From contig NC_064821.1 of assembly GCF_024166365.1 (NCBI RefSeq), forward strand, positions 54,091,093 through 54,155,092: a DNA stretch of 64,000 bases. The letters are read 5' to 3'. Position numbers and translations under genes: made by a program. The notes under the pieces were generated by a model. That model was not told the DNA's origin and searched no databases. It worked only from the letters and a program-made list of their open reading frames with translations. This DNA comes from Elephas maximus indicus. Taxonomy: Eukaryota > Chordata > Mammalia > Proboscidea > Elephantidae. Numbering within the stretch: the stretch's first letter is position 1; every line of letters begins with the position of its first letter. Below, one piece after another: positions 55,231 through 64,000 of this stretch.

Positions 55231-55847
55231 TTTTCTGTGGGTTGACTGTATCTTCAAGCAGCCTCTCTCTTTGGCAAAATGGCTGCAGGTAACTGTGAAC
55301 TCATAATTCTCCAGATGAACTGTGGTGCCTCCTGCCCAAGGGTTCTAGAAGTTCTGGGTCATTTGCCAGTTTAGTTCTCAGTGGCCCACATGACACCCAG
55401 TTAAGTTTCATGAAATAACCCTATGTCCTTCTGCATCAGCTAAGTCTAGATTCAGTCAAGGATGACAGAAAACCCAAAATAACAGCAATCTAGAGAAAGA
55501 AAGAAGCATATTAATCTTTCCGTAAGAAGAAGTGTGCAATCCAGGATTGGCATGGGGCTCAGCACCACAAACTCCTCAAGCATCCAATATCCTTCAGCTT
55601 CCCACTTTACTGTCCCCACAGTATGGCCCGCAACCTCATGGCCCAGCATGGCCCTCCAGCTATCCCACCCCACTCCAAGCAGCGAGATAGAAGAGGCTAG
55701 AATGAGTATACCAGCTGACATTTAAGGAGGGTTTCTGGAACATGGCACTGCTGTTCACATTCTGCTGACCAGCACTTGATTACATGGTTGACCCTAGCTA
55801 TGAGACAGGCTGGGTGTGGCCTGTTACATTTGAATGTGACACCGTAA
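55231..55847. other. Intron, nothing firmly recognised
   Basis: No exon is seen. About 55450-55700 could be an old repeat but I cannot name it. Confidence 0.35.
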
Positions 55848-56820
55848 GCACAAGCCATAAAAGACAAAATTGATAAAGTGGACTTCATCAAAATTAAAAG
55901 CTTTTGCTCTGCAAGAAACACTGGTAAGAGAGTGAAATGACAAACTACAAACTGGGAGAAAATATTTGCAAGTCATATATTGGAAAAAGACTGGAATCCA
56001 GGATACATAAAGAATTCTCTAACAGTAAGAAAACAAACAACCTAATTTAAAAAATGGGCAAAAGACTTGGATACTTCACCAGAGAGGATATGCAGATACA
56101 CATTAGTTATTAGAGAAATGCAAATTAAAACCATGATGAGAAACTATTACACATCTACTAGAATGGACAAAATAAAAATGATGGATAATACCAAGTGGTG
56201 GCAAGGAGGCAGAGCAACTGGATCTCATATACATGGCTCATGGGGATGCAAAACGGTGCAGCGACTCTACAAAATGGTTTGGCAATTTCTTATAAAGTTA
56301 AGTATATACCTACCATATAACTCCACAGTCTTACTCCTGGATATTTACCCGAACGTTCACATGAAAATCTGTACATAAATGTTTTTAGTAGTTCTATTAA
56401 TAATAGCCCAAAACTGTAACAACTCAAGTATCCAGATGTCCTTCAGCAGATAAATGGATAAGCAAACTGGTCCATCCATACGATGAAATACTACTCAACA
56501 GCAAAAAGGAGTGAATTGACACATGAAACAGCTTGGATGACTCTTAGAAGCATTTTGTAGATTGGAAGGTGCCATACTCTGTGTATCCATTTGTATGATG
56601 TTAAAACTATAGCGGTGAAGAATAGATCAGTGGTTGCCAGGGGTTAGGACTGTATGGCAATAAAGGCACACAACCAGAGAGGTTTTTTTTTGGAGGGGGG
56701 GCAATGAAATTGTTCCGTATTTTGACTGTGGTGCTGGTTATACAAATCTATACAGGTGTTAAAATTCATAGACTTGTGCATCCCTCTCCCTGCAAAAATC
56801 AATTTTACTGTAAAAAGGAA
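55848..56820 (+). mobile_element. L1M-type LINE: end of ORF2 plus 3' UTR
   Basis: Reads as the last part of L1 ORF2 in sense: aagacaaaattgataaagtg, gggcaaaagacttggatact, aatgcaaattaaaaccatga, tactcctggatatttacccg. Then the 3' UTR follows (gatgtccttcagcagataaa, ggttgccaggggttaggact). Frames are broken by many stops. Confidence 0.88.
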
Positions 56821-57131
56821 AGTTCTATTACTATGGTAGAAAGGAGGCAATGGATATGGAGGAGGTGTTGGGGTGGGTGAATGGGGGGCAACCAGCTGAC
56901 CCTGACCAGCTGTGCCTCACTTTCCAACACATGCCCATTGTTGGGCTAGGGCAAGGCTTCTCAACCTCAGCACTATTGACAATTGGGGCTGGATAATGAT
57001 TTGTTGTAGAGGCTGTCCTGTGCATTGTAGGATGTGTAGCAACACCTTCGGTCTCTCCCCACTAGATTCTAGTAGCACCTTCCCCACGTACAACTGTGAC
57101 AACCAAAAATACCTGCAAACCAACCAACCAA

Positions 57132-57299
57132 ACCCCAAAACCAAACCCACTGCCATCGAGTCGGTTCCAACTCATAGCGACCCTATAGGACAGAGTAGAA
57201 CTGCCCCACAGAGTTTCTAGGGAGTGCCTGGTGGATTCAAACTGCCGACCTTTTTGGTTAGCAGTCTTAGCACTTAACCACTACACCACCAGGGTTTCC
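57132..57299 (-). repeat. SINE class A (nest, outer)
   Basis: Inverse copy, complete from aaccaaacccactgccatcg to caccagggtttcc, sitting in MER5A beside the class B copy. Confidence 0.9.
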
Positions 57300-57499
57300 A
57301 CAAACCAGCCAGTTGCCATCAAATCAGTTCTGACCCATGGCAACCCCATGTGTTGCAGAGGAGAACTGTGCTTCAGAGGGTTTTCAAGGCTGTGACCTTT
57401 CAGAAGCAGATCGCCAGGCATTTCTTCTCAAGTGCATCTTGGGGGGTTTGAACCGCCGGTCTTTCAGCCAGTAGCCTAGTGTGTAACTGTTTGTGCCAC

Positions 57500-57689
57500 C
57501 TAAACCAAAAAACAAAAGTAAATGAACAAACAAAAAAACGTGTTGCTGTTAAGTCGATTTGGACTCCTAGTGACCCTATAGGACATGGTAGAACTGCCCC
57601 GTAGGGTTTCCAAGGAGAGGCTGGTGGATTCAAACTGCCGACCTTTTGGTTAGCAGCTGAACGCTTAACCACTGCGCCACCAGGGCTCC
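57500..57689 (-). repeat. SINE class A (nest, inner 1)
   Basis: Inverse copy with an A-rich start (aacaaacaaaaaaacgtgtt) and complete head. Flanked by ttgtgccac at 57491-57499 and 57690-57698. Confidence 0.9.
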
Positions 57690-57698
57690 TTGTGCCAC

Positions 57699-57859
57699 AA
57701 AAAAAAAACAAAAACCCATTGTTGATTCCGACTCACAGCAACCCTGTAGGACCGAGTATAACTGCCCTACAGGATTTCCAAGGAGCAGCTGATGGATTTG
57801 AGCAGCTGACCTTTTGGTTAGCAGCCAAACTCTTAACCACTGTGCCAGCAGGGTTCCAC
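57699..57859 (-). repeat. SINE class A (nest, inner 2)
   Basis: Inverse copy with an A run at its start. Flanked by ttgtgccac (57690-57698) and tagtgccac (57860-57868), so the same 9-base target was used or duplicated twice. Confidence 0.9.
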
Positions 57860-57959
57860 TAGTGCCACCCAGGGACTCCTAAAACATCTCCAGACCTTGT
57901 CAAATATCTAAAGGGTTTGGGAAAGGGAACAAAAGGGATCAAGAACCCCTGGGCTAGTC

Positions 57960-59272
57960 TGAACAGGTTTCAGTTACTTACAAACTAAATAACCTCCAGT
58001 TGGTTGGTTTTCATTTTCAGAGCTCCAGTTGCTTTCATTTTACCCTCATTCCCTCTTGTGACAGCTGTCCAAGAACTTGCAAGGTCCTAGTCTGGTACAA
58101 CTGAGGACAGAGCTCCCGGGCACATGAGGCTGTTTGCTGACTTTCCATTCATCATAGTCTGGGGGCGACTGTCTCATAGGCACCCACCTTCTCCATACCC
58201 GTCACCCCATCTCATCCCCAGATCCAGCGCATGGTGGAGGAAGACTGAATTCCAGGGCAGCTATTGATTCCAAGTGATGGTGTGTTAAGCCTACATTGTA
58301 GTTACATCTTAAGCCATAGGTATTTCCCTTGGCTCATTTTAAAGCTCAGAAAAGCCATTCCACTATTTAAATATAGAACAGTAACATATTTTAATAATCA
58401 TGCCCCGGGGCACAGTTTTTCCTGTTGCATGAAAAAATAATGGTCAAAACAGCCCGCAGCCAATTGCAAAATTGTGTAAAAGTAATGAAAGAAATCCAAA
58501 CCCAAGTGCCTTCCATCACGCTAGACCACCTTTGCCACTAGATTTCCTGATTTACGCATTTCCCAACCCTGGATAAAGATCGCTGAGTCCTTCAATTCTT
58601 TATGCCAAAGGGGCTTTACTTATTCCAAAGGTGGCATAGGAGGTTGAGTTAGAGTAGGATCCATCCATTTCTGTCTTTAATTTAAGGATCAGCAGTGGAG
58701 TTCCCTGGATTGTCCTAAAATCTTTAGGACATGGGGTTGCAAACTCAAGTGCCTGCAGAGCTTGGGCTGGTAAGTAAAGGATGGAGTGGACTAGGTTGAA
58801 GGGGCAGTGAACTAGGAAGTGAGTCCATGCCAGCCTGAAGACGGAAATGCCTTCTCACACCTAGATAATTGTTACCACATGAGAATCTCGGCCTGGTGGC
58901 AAATCTTATGTTTTCAATAGAAGCTGTAAACCTGAATTTTTATCTGACCACTTCTGATTTGTAAATGTCGCAGAAAATTCAGAATGAAAAGAATGTGTCT
59001 GCAGGCTAGGTATGTCCTGGGACCCACAACTTTGACTTTGACTTTATAGCTTCTCCCCAGCCCCAATCAACTGCAGGAAGGTGATGGCTGCTGTGAAAGG
59101 GAGGGAAGGAGAGCAGGAAGGGTGTGTGGGCTCCACCCTTGCCATCAGCCTCTATTCACCTACCATCTCCTGCCAATCTGCTCTAGCTCCGTGGGTTCTT
59201 CCCAGCTGGCCTTTCCTTTTCTTCTGCCGCCCCAACTATTCCAACCATGGAGAAAGTCATCCCCTTCTCCCC
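57960..59272. other. Intron, nothing recognised
   Basis: 1.3 kb without recognised elements. A frame at 59081-59388 overlaps antisense frames and the RTE copy that follows, so it is not credible as coding. Confidence 0.4.
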
Positions 59273-59765
59273 TTTGTTGTTGTTTGTTGCCGTTGAGTTG
59301 GTGCCAGGTCTCAATGGGACAGCTATGTCTGTACACAATCCCAGTTGTGTGTATATGTGTGTGTGTATATGCATGTTCAACAGAATGAATCATCGCCTGG
59401 TGTGTTTGAATCCATTGTTCTGGCTATTGTGTCAATCCATCTCATTGAGGATTTCCCTTGTTTTTGCTGACCTTCTGCTTTACCAAACAGGATGTCCTTT
59501 TCTATTGATTGGTCATTCCCAATGACCTGTCCAAAGTAAGCAAGTCGAAGTCTTTACATCCTTGCTTCTCAGGAGCATTCTGGTTGTATTTCTTCTAAGA
59601 CTAATTTGTTCTTTCTTCTGGCTGCCTGTGGTATATTCAATATTCTTTGCTGACACCATGGTTCAAATTCATCAATTCTTCTTCTGTTTTCCTTTTTCAT
59701 TGTCCAGCTTTCACATGTCTATGAGGTGATTGAAAATACCATGGCTAGAGTCAGGCAGACCTTAA
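59273..59765 (-). mobile_element. RTE LINE 3' end with internal TG tract
   Basis: Inverse copy from ttgttgttgtttgttgccgt to gaaaataccatggctagagt. A (GT)n-containing segment (59346-59372) replaces the usual sequence near the tail and is shared inversely with 52.4 kb. Confidence 0.83.
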
Positions 59766-59789
59766 TCATGACCTAAATTAAGGGGGAAC

Positions 59790-59951
59790 TTTTCCATAGG
59801 AGGGAAACTCTGGTGGCATAGTGGTTAAGTGCTACGGCTGCTGACCAAAGGGTCGGCAGTTCGAATCCGCCAGGTGCTCCTTGGAAACTCTATGGGGCAG
59901 TTCTACTCTGTCCTATTGGTTCTTTTTTTTTTTTTTTGGTTTTCCATAGGA
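59790..59951 (+). repeat. SINE class A with 12-bp target-site duplication but no RTE-type tail
   Basis: Body 59802-59939 between perfect copies of ttttccatagga. The head and body are well kept (cggcagttcgaatccgccag), but after ctgtcctatt the usual tail is missing and a short ggttc plus a T run ends the copy. Confidence 0.92.
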
Positions 59952-59995
59952 ACTATTTCAGTACAGTCTTAATCATAGCAGCATAAAAAATACAA

Positions 59996-60183
59996 AAAAA
60001 TAAGCCATTGCCATCAAGTCAATTCCAACTCATGGCGACCCCATGTGTTACAGACGAGAATTGCTCCATAGGATTTTCTTGGCCGTAATCTTTATGAAAG
60101 CAGATAACCAGGCCCTTCTCTTTTGGTGCCACTGGATGGGTCTGAACCAACAACTTTTGTTTAGGTTAGCAGCTGATAACAAG
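59996..60183 (-). repeat. SINE, mixed class A-long/B
   Basis: Inverse copy: gccattgccatcaagtcaat, then ttggccgtaatctttatgaa with gcagataaccaggccctt. The head is decayed. Confidence 0.75.
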
Positions 60184-60265
60184 TAAAACACACCCAAGCT
60201 AAAAAGCCCAAGTGAAGAAAAGCAGGGTATAAAGTTGTGTAAGGGTACAATCACATTTATTTAAA

Positions 60266-60985
60266 GGTTGTTGTTGTTTGATGCCATTGAGTTGGTTCCA
60301 ACCTATAGCGACCCCACGCACAACAGAACGAATCACTGCCCAGACCTGCATCATCCTCAAAATCGTTGCTGTGTTTGAGCCCATTGTTGCAGCCGCTGTG
60401 TCAGTTCATCTCGTTGAGGGTCTTCCTCTTTTTTGCTGACCCTCCACTGCAGCAAGCATGATGTCCTTCTCCAGGGACTGATCCCCCCTGAAAAAATGTC
60501 CAAAGTGTGTGACATGCAGTCTCGCCCTCCTCACTTCTAAGGAGCTTTCTGGCTGTACTTCTTCCAAGACAGGTTTGTTTGTTCTTCTGGCAGTCCCTGA
60601 TATAGTCAATATTCTTCATCAATACTATAATTTAAAGTTGTGAATTCTTCTTCAGTCTTCCTTATTCATTGTCCAGCTTTTGTATTCATAAGAGGCAATT
60701 GAAAATACCATGGCTTGGGTCAGGCCCACCCTAGTCCTCAAGGTGACATGATTGCCTTTTAACACTTTAAAGAAGCTTTTTGCAGCAGATTTGCCCAATG
60801 CAATATGTCATTTGATTTCTTGACTGCTGCTTTCATGGATGTTGATTGTGGATCCAAGTAAAGTGAAATCCTTGACAACTTCGATCTTTTCTCTGTTTAT
60901 TATGATGCTGCTTACTGGTCCAGTTGTGAGGATTTTTGTTTCCTTTATGTTAATGTATAATCCATACTGAAGGCTGAAGGTTTGT
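60266..60985 (-). mobile_element. RTE LINE 3' part, antisense
   Basis: The second-longest RTE copy. Minus frames 60406-60622 and 60808-61002 keep blocks such as NREKIEVVKDFTLLGSTIN and ECSSLEV-type C-terminal sequence. The YADD region is not included. Confidence 0.88.
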
Positions 60986-61739
60986 GTAAAGATTACAATC
61001 AAACTGTAACAGGAAAAAGACTAGAAGGAAAGAGAGTAAAGTATTCACAGAGATTGGCTCTGGGCACAGGAATAGAAGCCATGTTTTCTATGTCAACTTT
61101 TTTGTATTTTCCAAGTTTTTCATTCTGGGAATGTGTTGTTATTAATTTATAAGGGAAAATATTTTCAAAAGGAAATTTTATTTGCAAACTAAGTGAAAAA
61201 CAAAAACGAGAAGGTTCAAAATCACAATAGCGACATTTAGTGAGCATAGGCTCTTTGATAAATATCCAGAGGTTTATTTAGCTTGTCCAGTGATATGTAT
61301 CTGATCTTAGCTGATTTAAAGAAAAAACAGACTTGTCTCCCCTTCTCCGAGCACACCCTTTGGGTGAGATTGTTGGAGGGGAGACTAGAGAAGCGGAGAA
61401 GCTGGGCATGAGGCTTGGAGTTCCAAGAAGGAGGGACTGGATCAGGACACTTCCAAGAGGAGTATCTTCCCAGAAGTCCATTCAACACAGAATGGAGCCC
61501 TTGCTTCAAAGGGTTTTCTCTTCCATAAATATTTAAGGGAGGTAGCAAATGGGAGTTCCTCTTGTGCAAGTGGAAAAATAAGAGCTTGCTAATGGAACAT
61601 GAGTGCCTTGGGTCATGTCCCATCAGGAACCAGCCTCTCCCCTAGGTGAGTTGTGGCTAGCTGAAATTACATGAGTCTTTTGGGCACCAGACCCTTCCAC
61701 CCTGAATTAGACACTTTCATTCACATCTTCCCATTAAAA
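60986..61739. other. Intron, nothing recognised
   Basis: No exon or named element is recognised. Confidence 0.4.
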
Positions 61740-62075
61740 ATAGCAACTATTGCGCTGAGATAATCTTTAAATGTTAAAAGAAAACTACCCCCTGAAGTCT
61801 TCTTTGAACCCCAAAATAGCTTGTTTTAATTAGTAAAGCACATCTCCTTTGAGCATTGAACTCTTTTAAAGAATTATCTATATTCGATCAAATTGACAAT
61901 GGCAACTTGAAAGGTTAGATGGGAAGCTTAGGGGCAGTGAGTTTAAGATAATGATGGTGGAATAATATGGAAAAGGAGAGTGAGCATGGTAGCATAACTT
62001 GAAGACTATAACCAGTGTCACTGAGCTGCACATGCAGAAATTGTTGCAATGGCATATGTTTGGCTGTGCATACTT
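61740..62075 (+). mobile_element. L1-type 3' untranslated end, second copy
   Basis: Same family as 31389-31793: tgagataatctttaaatgtt, tgaccagtgtcactgagctg-like region at 62010-62030, and gcatatgtttggctgtgcat near the end. Confidence 0.6.
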
Positions 62076-62130
62076 TTACCAAATATATATATGTATATGC
62101 ACATACATATATGTATATATGTGTATACAC
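62076..62130. repeat. (TATATG)n microsatellite
   Basis: Begins where the retroposon's A-rich tail would be, suggesting the tract grew from that tail. Confidence 0.8.
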
Positions 62131-62449
62131 ATGCAGTTTGGTGCACCCAGTTCACTTAAGTTGGCAGCATAGGAATTTTAATTCACTTGTCAATTCTATC
62201 CCCACATTTGGATTTCCTGACTATTTCCCAAACCACTTAAAACAATCAAGTATGTCCTGACTTGTTTGCCATTGAATCCAAGCATAACTACCCTGGAACA
62301 GGTACCAGTTATTGTTCTGATGTTGGCCAGGCCCTGAGTTCTTTAGCCCCCCGCCCACCCCGCCTTCACAAAAAGGCTTGTCTTCTACTCAAGGCCTAGG
62401 CTTCATGGATGTCAAGCTCCATAGTCTCCTAAAAGTATTAACCTTCAGG
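62131..62449. other. Intron, nothing recognised
   Basis: No exon or named element is recognised. Confidence 0.35.
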
Positions 62450-62630
62450 CCACTGATAGAGCTCTAACGCTATGCCAGGCCTCTTTACACATTCCGTAAG
62501 TCATTTTTGGGTTTTGAGGGTGGCACTATTATTATTCCCTTTTTACAGATTGGAGAACTGAAGCACAGAGAGGTCAAGCAACTTACCCAAGGTCACACAG
62601 CAGATAGCTGTGGAGCTGGGATTTTATCCC
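62450..62630 (-). repeat. MIR SINE
   Basis: Inverse MIR: ctttttacagattggagaac, tgaagcacagagaggtcaag, acccaaggtcacacagcaga. Confidence 0.8.
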
Positions 62631-62631
62631 C

Positions 62632-63215
62632 GGTTGTTGTTGTTAGTTGCTGTTGAGTCGGTTCCAACTCATAGCGACCCTTTGCACAACAGAACAAAAC
62701 ACTGCCTGGTCCTGCGCCATCCTCACAATCCTTGTTATGCTTGAGCCCGTTGTTGCGGCCACCGTGTCAATCCATCTTGTTGAGAGTGTTCCTCTTTTTC
62801 AGTGGCCCTCTACTTTACCAAGCATGATGTCATTCTCCAGGGACTGGTCCTTCCTGACAACATGTCCAAAGTATGTGAGACGTAGCTCACCATCCTTGCC
62901 TCTAAGGAGTGCTCTGGTTGTACTTATTCAAGACAGACTTGTTCGTTCTTTTGGCAGTCCACGGTATAATCAATATTCTTCACCGACACCACAATTCAAA
63001 AGCATCAATTCTTCTTTGGTCTTTCTTATTCATTGTCCAGTTTTCACATGCATATGAGGTGATTGGAAACACCATGGCTTGGGTCAGGTGCACCTTAGTC
63101 TTCAAGGTGACGTCTTTGCTTTTCAACACTTTAAAGAGGTCTATTGCAGTAGATTTGCCTAATGTGATTTATCTTTTGATTTCTTGCCTGCTGCTTCCGT
63201 GGGTGTTGATTGTAG
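62632..63215 (-). mobile_element. RTE LINE 3' part, antisense
   Basis: Inverse copy from ttgttgttgttagttgctgt to gtgggtgttgattgtagg, well conserved (ccagggactggtccttcctg, catgcatatgaggtgattgg). Confidence 0.88.
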
Positions 63216-63219
63216 GTAG

Positions 63220-63451
63220 TAGGGTCCAAAGGAGCCCTGGTGGTGCGGTGGCTAAAACACTTGGCTGCTGACTAAAAGGTCAGCAATTTGAAACCACCAG
63301 CTGCTCTGCAAGAGAAAGATGTGGCAGCCTGCTTCCAGAATGATTACAGCCTTGGAAACCCTATGAGGCAGTTCTACTCTGTCCTGTAGGGTCACTATGA
63401 GTCTTAATCGACTCGACGGCAGTGGGTTTGGTTTGGGTTTCGTAGGGTCCA
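63220..63451 (+). repeat. SINE class A, long subtype, with 9-bp target-site duplication
   Basis: Body 63229-63442 between copies of tagggtcca. Head ggagccctggtggtgcggtg, module gcaagagaaagatgtggcag, tail aatcgactcgacggcagtgg ending in the T/G-rich gtttggtttgggttt. Confidence 0.93.
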
Positions 63452-63928
63452 GAGTTGGGGGAAAGGTTGATGGTTTATATTACACTCAGGAGCCTGATTC
63501 ATTCATCACCATAAGCCAAATTCATGTTTGCCTATTACAGTGTTGGAGGGTGCTTATAAACATGTGTAGCAAAAGGAAAGTTTTATGGGCTGTCTGCTGG
63601 CCCATTACAGAAACACTGCTCTAATAAACATCACTTTGAAACAGTCCAAACCCAAAGACAACCAAGGAGGCCTGTGGATTGGGAAAGCCTTTCAGTGTGC
63701 GGTTGTCGGTGCAGGGTTAAGGAAAAAAAGATGGCGGCATCCAAGTTGAGTTGAAATGGAGAGAAAAGCCAGAAACCTCACTCCAATATAATTTTATTCG
63801 AAGACTCACCATGATTCCATAAAGTCCTAAAATGTCTGGTATCTAATTGTTTTTGTTTGTACATTTTAATGAAGTATGAGTTGGTGAAAAAAATATTAGG
63901 GAAAACAGAGTAAAGTTTTAAAGGTTAA
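63452..63928. other. Intron, nothing recognised
   Basis: No exon or named element is recognised. Confidence 0.35.
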
Positions 63929-64000
63929 AAAAAAACAAAAACCCATTGCCATCAAGTCCATTCCAACTCATAGTGACCCTATAGAACTGCCCCATAAAGT
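63929..64000 (-). repeat. SINE class A tail, cut by window edge
   Basis: Begins with an A run, then cccattgccatcaagtccat and gaccctatagaactgcccca. The head lies beyond the window. Confidence 0.85.

Larger units (their letters stand above)
57300..57882 (-). repeat. SINE class B split by two class A SINEs
   Basis: Body 57300-57500 (ccagttgccatcaaatcagt, cagatcgccaggcatttctt, gtttgtgccacc) is interrupted. Its head resumes at 57860-57880 (agtgccacccagggactcct). Confidence 0.85.
56944..57959 (-). mobile_element. MER5A split by a nest of four SINEs
   Basis: The left part 56952-57131 (gtgcattgtaggatgtgtag, ctccccactagattctagta) and right part 57883-57951 (aaaacatctccagaccttgt, gatcaagaacccctg) belong to one element. 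The outer 8-base flanks ggctaggg and ggctagtc match at six of eight. Confidence 0.83.
3940..64000 (+). other. KAZN: KAZN intron 1, 5' part
   Basis: Starts with a good donor (gtaggg) after the first coding exon. The next kazrin coding sequence, expected to begin near residues LREEVSRLQ of the coiled coil, is not seen on the + strand up to the window end, so the intron exceeds 60 kb. Everything below lies inside it. An alternative first exon of a shorter kazrin isoform, or a noncoding RNA, could be hidden but none is demonstrable. Confidence 0.85.

Noticed and set aside
58215-58250. Acceptor-like tctcatccccag followed by an acidic short frame
   Set aside because: The frame closes after nine codons and does not match the next kazrin exon.
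59081-59393. Open frames with Cys-rich product
   Set aside because: They extend into an antisense RTE tail and a TG microsatellite, so composition explains them.

Overview
The window is mammalian, most likely from an afrotherian and probably an elephant or another paenungulate. Two signals support this. One is dozens of copies of a tRNA-derived SINE type (AfroSINE-like) typical of Afrotheria. The other is about ten copies of a Bov-B-like RTE LINE whose 3' end matches the SINE tails. Ancient mammalian repeats (MIR, L2, MER5A, MLT1, MLT2, L1M) form the older background. The lineage call is from family recognition, not from a database search.

Only one protein-coding segment is convincing: the first coding exon of KAZN (kazrin), 75 codons plus one base at 3714-3939 on the + strand, inside a CpG island (about 2840-4240). 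It ends in a clean splice donor at 3940. No later kazrin exon is recognisable, so 3940-64000 is read as the 5' part of the long KAZN intron 1. Bases 1-2839 are upstream flank.

Region by region: 1-1655 is a 5'-truncated, inactivated RTE LINE. 2.8-4.2 kb is the KAZN promoter, leader and exon. 4.2-9.6 kb is largely repeat-free intron. 9.6-20 kb holds SINEs, MER5A and RTE tails, plus an exact 78-bp copy of a downstream MER5A segment inserted between two copies of a 47-bp sequence. 20-33 kb alternates SINEs and MIRs with repeat-free stretches that look like candidate conserved noncoding DNA. 33.5-36 kb has a solitary MaLR-like LTR, an L2 carrying a 38-bp minisatellite, and an RTE. 36-58 kb is dense with nested repeats, including a MER5A split by four SINEs. 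58-64 kb holds three antisense RTE tails and more SINEs.

The most interesting structure is a family of parasites built from shared parts. At least three different 5' heads (tRNA-Gly-like, tRNA-Asn-like, and a third tRNA-like head) are joined to RTE 5'-leader and/or 3'-tail modules, and many copies end in T-rich rather than A-rich tails. Several copies have intact 12-14 bp target-site duplications, which fixes their boundaries. I found no operon, CRISPR array, intact RNA gene or novel protein system.
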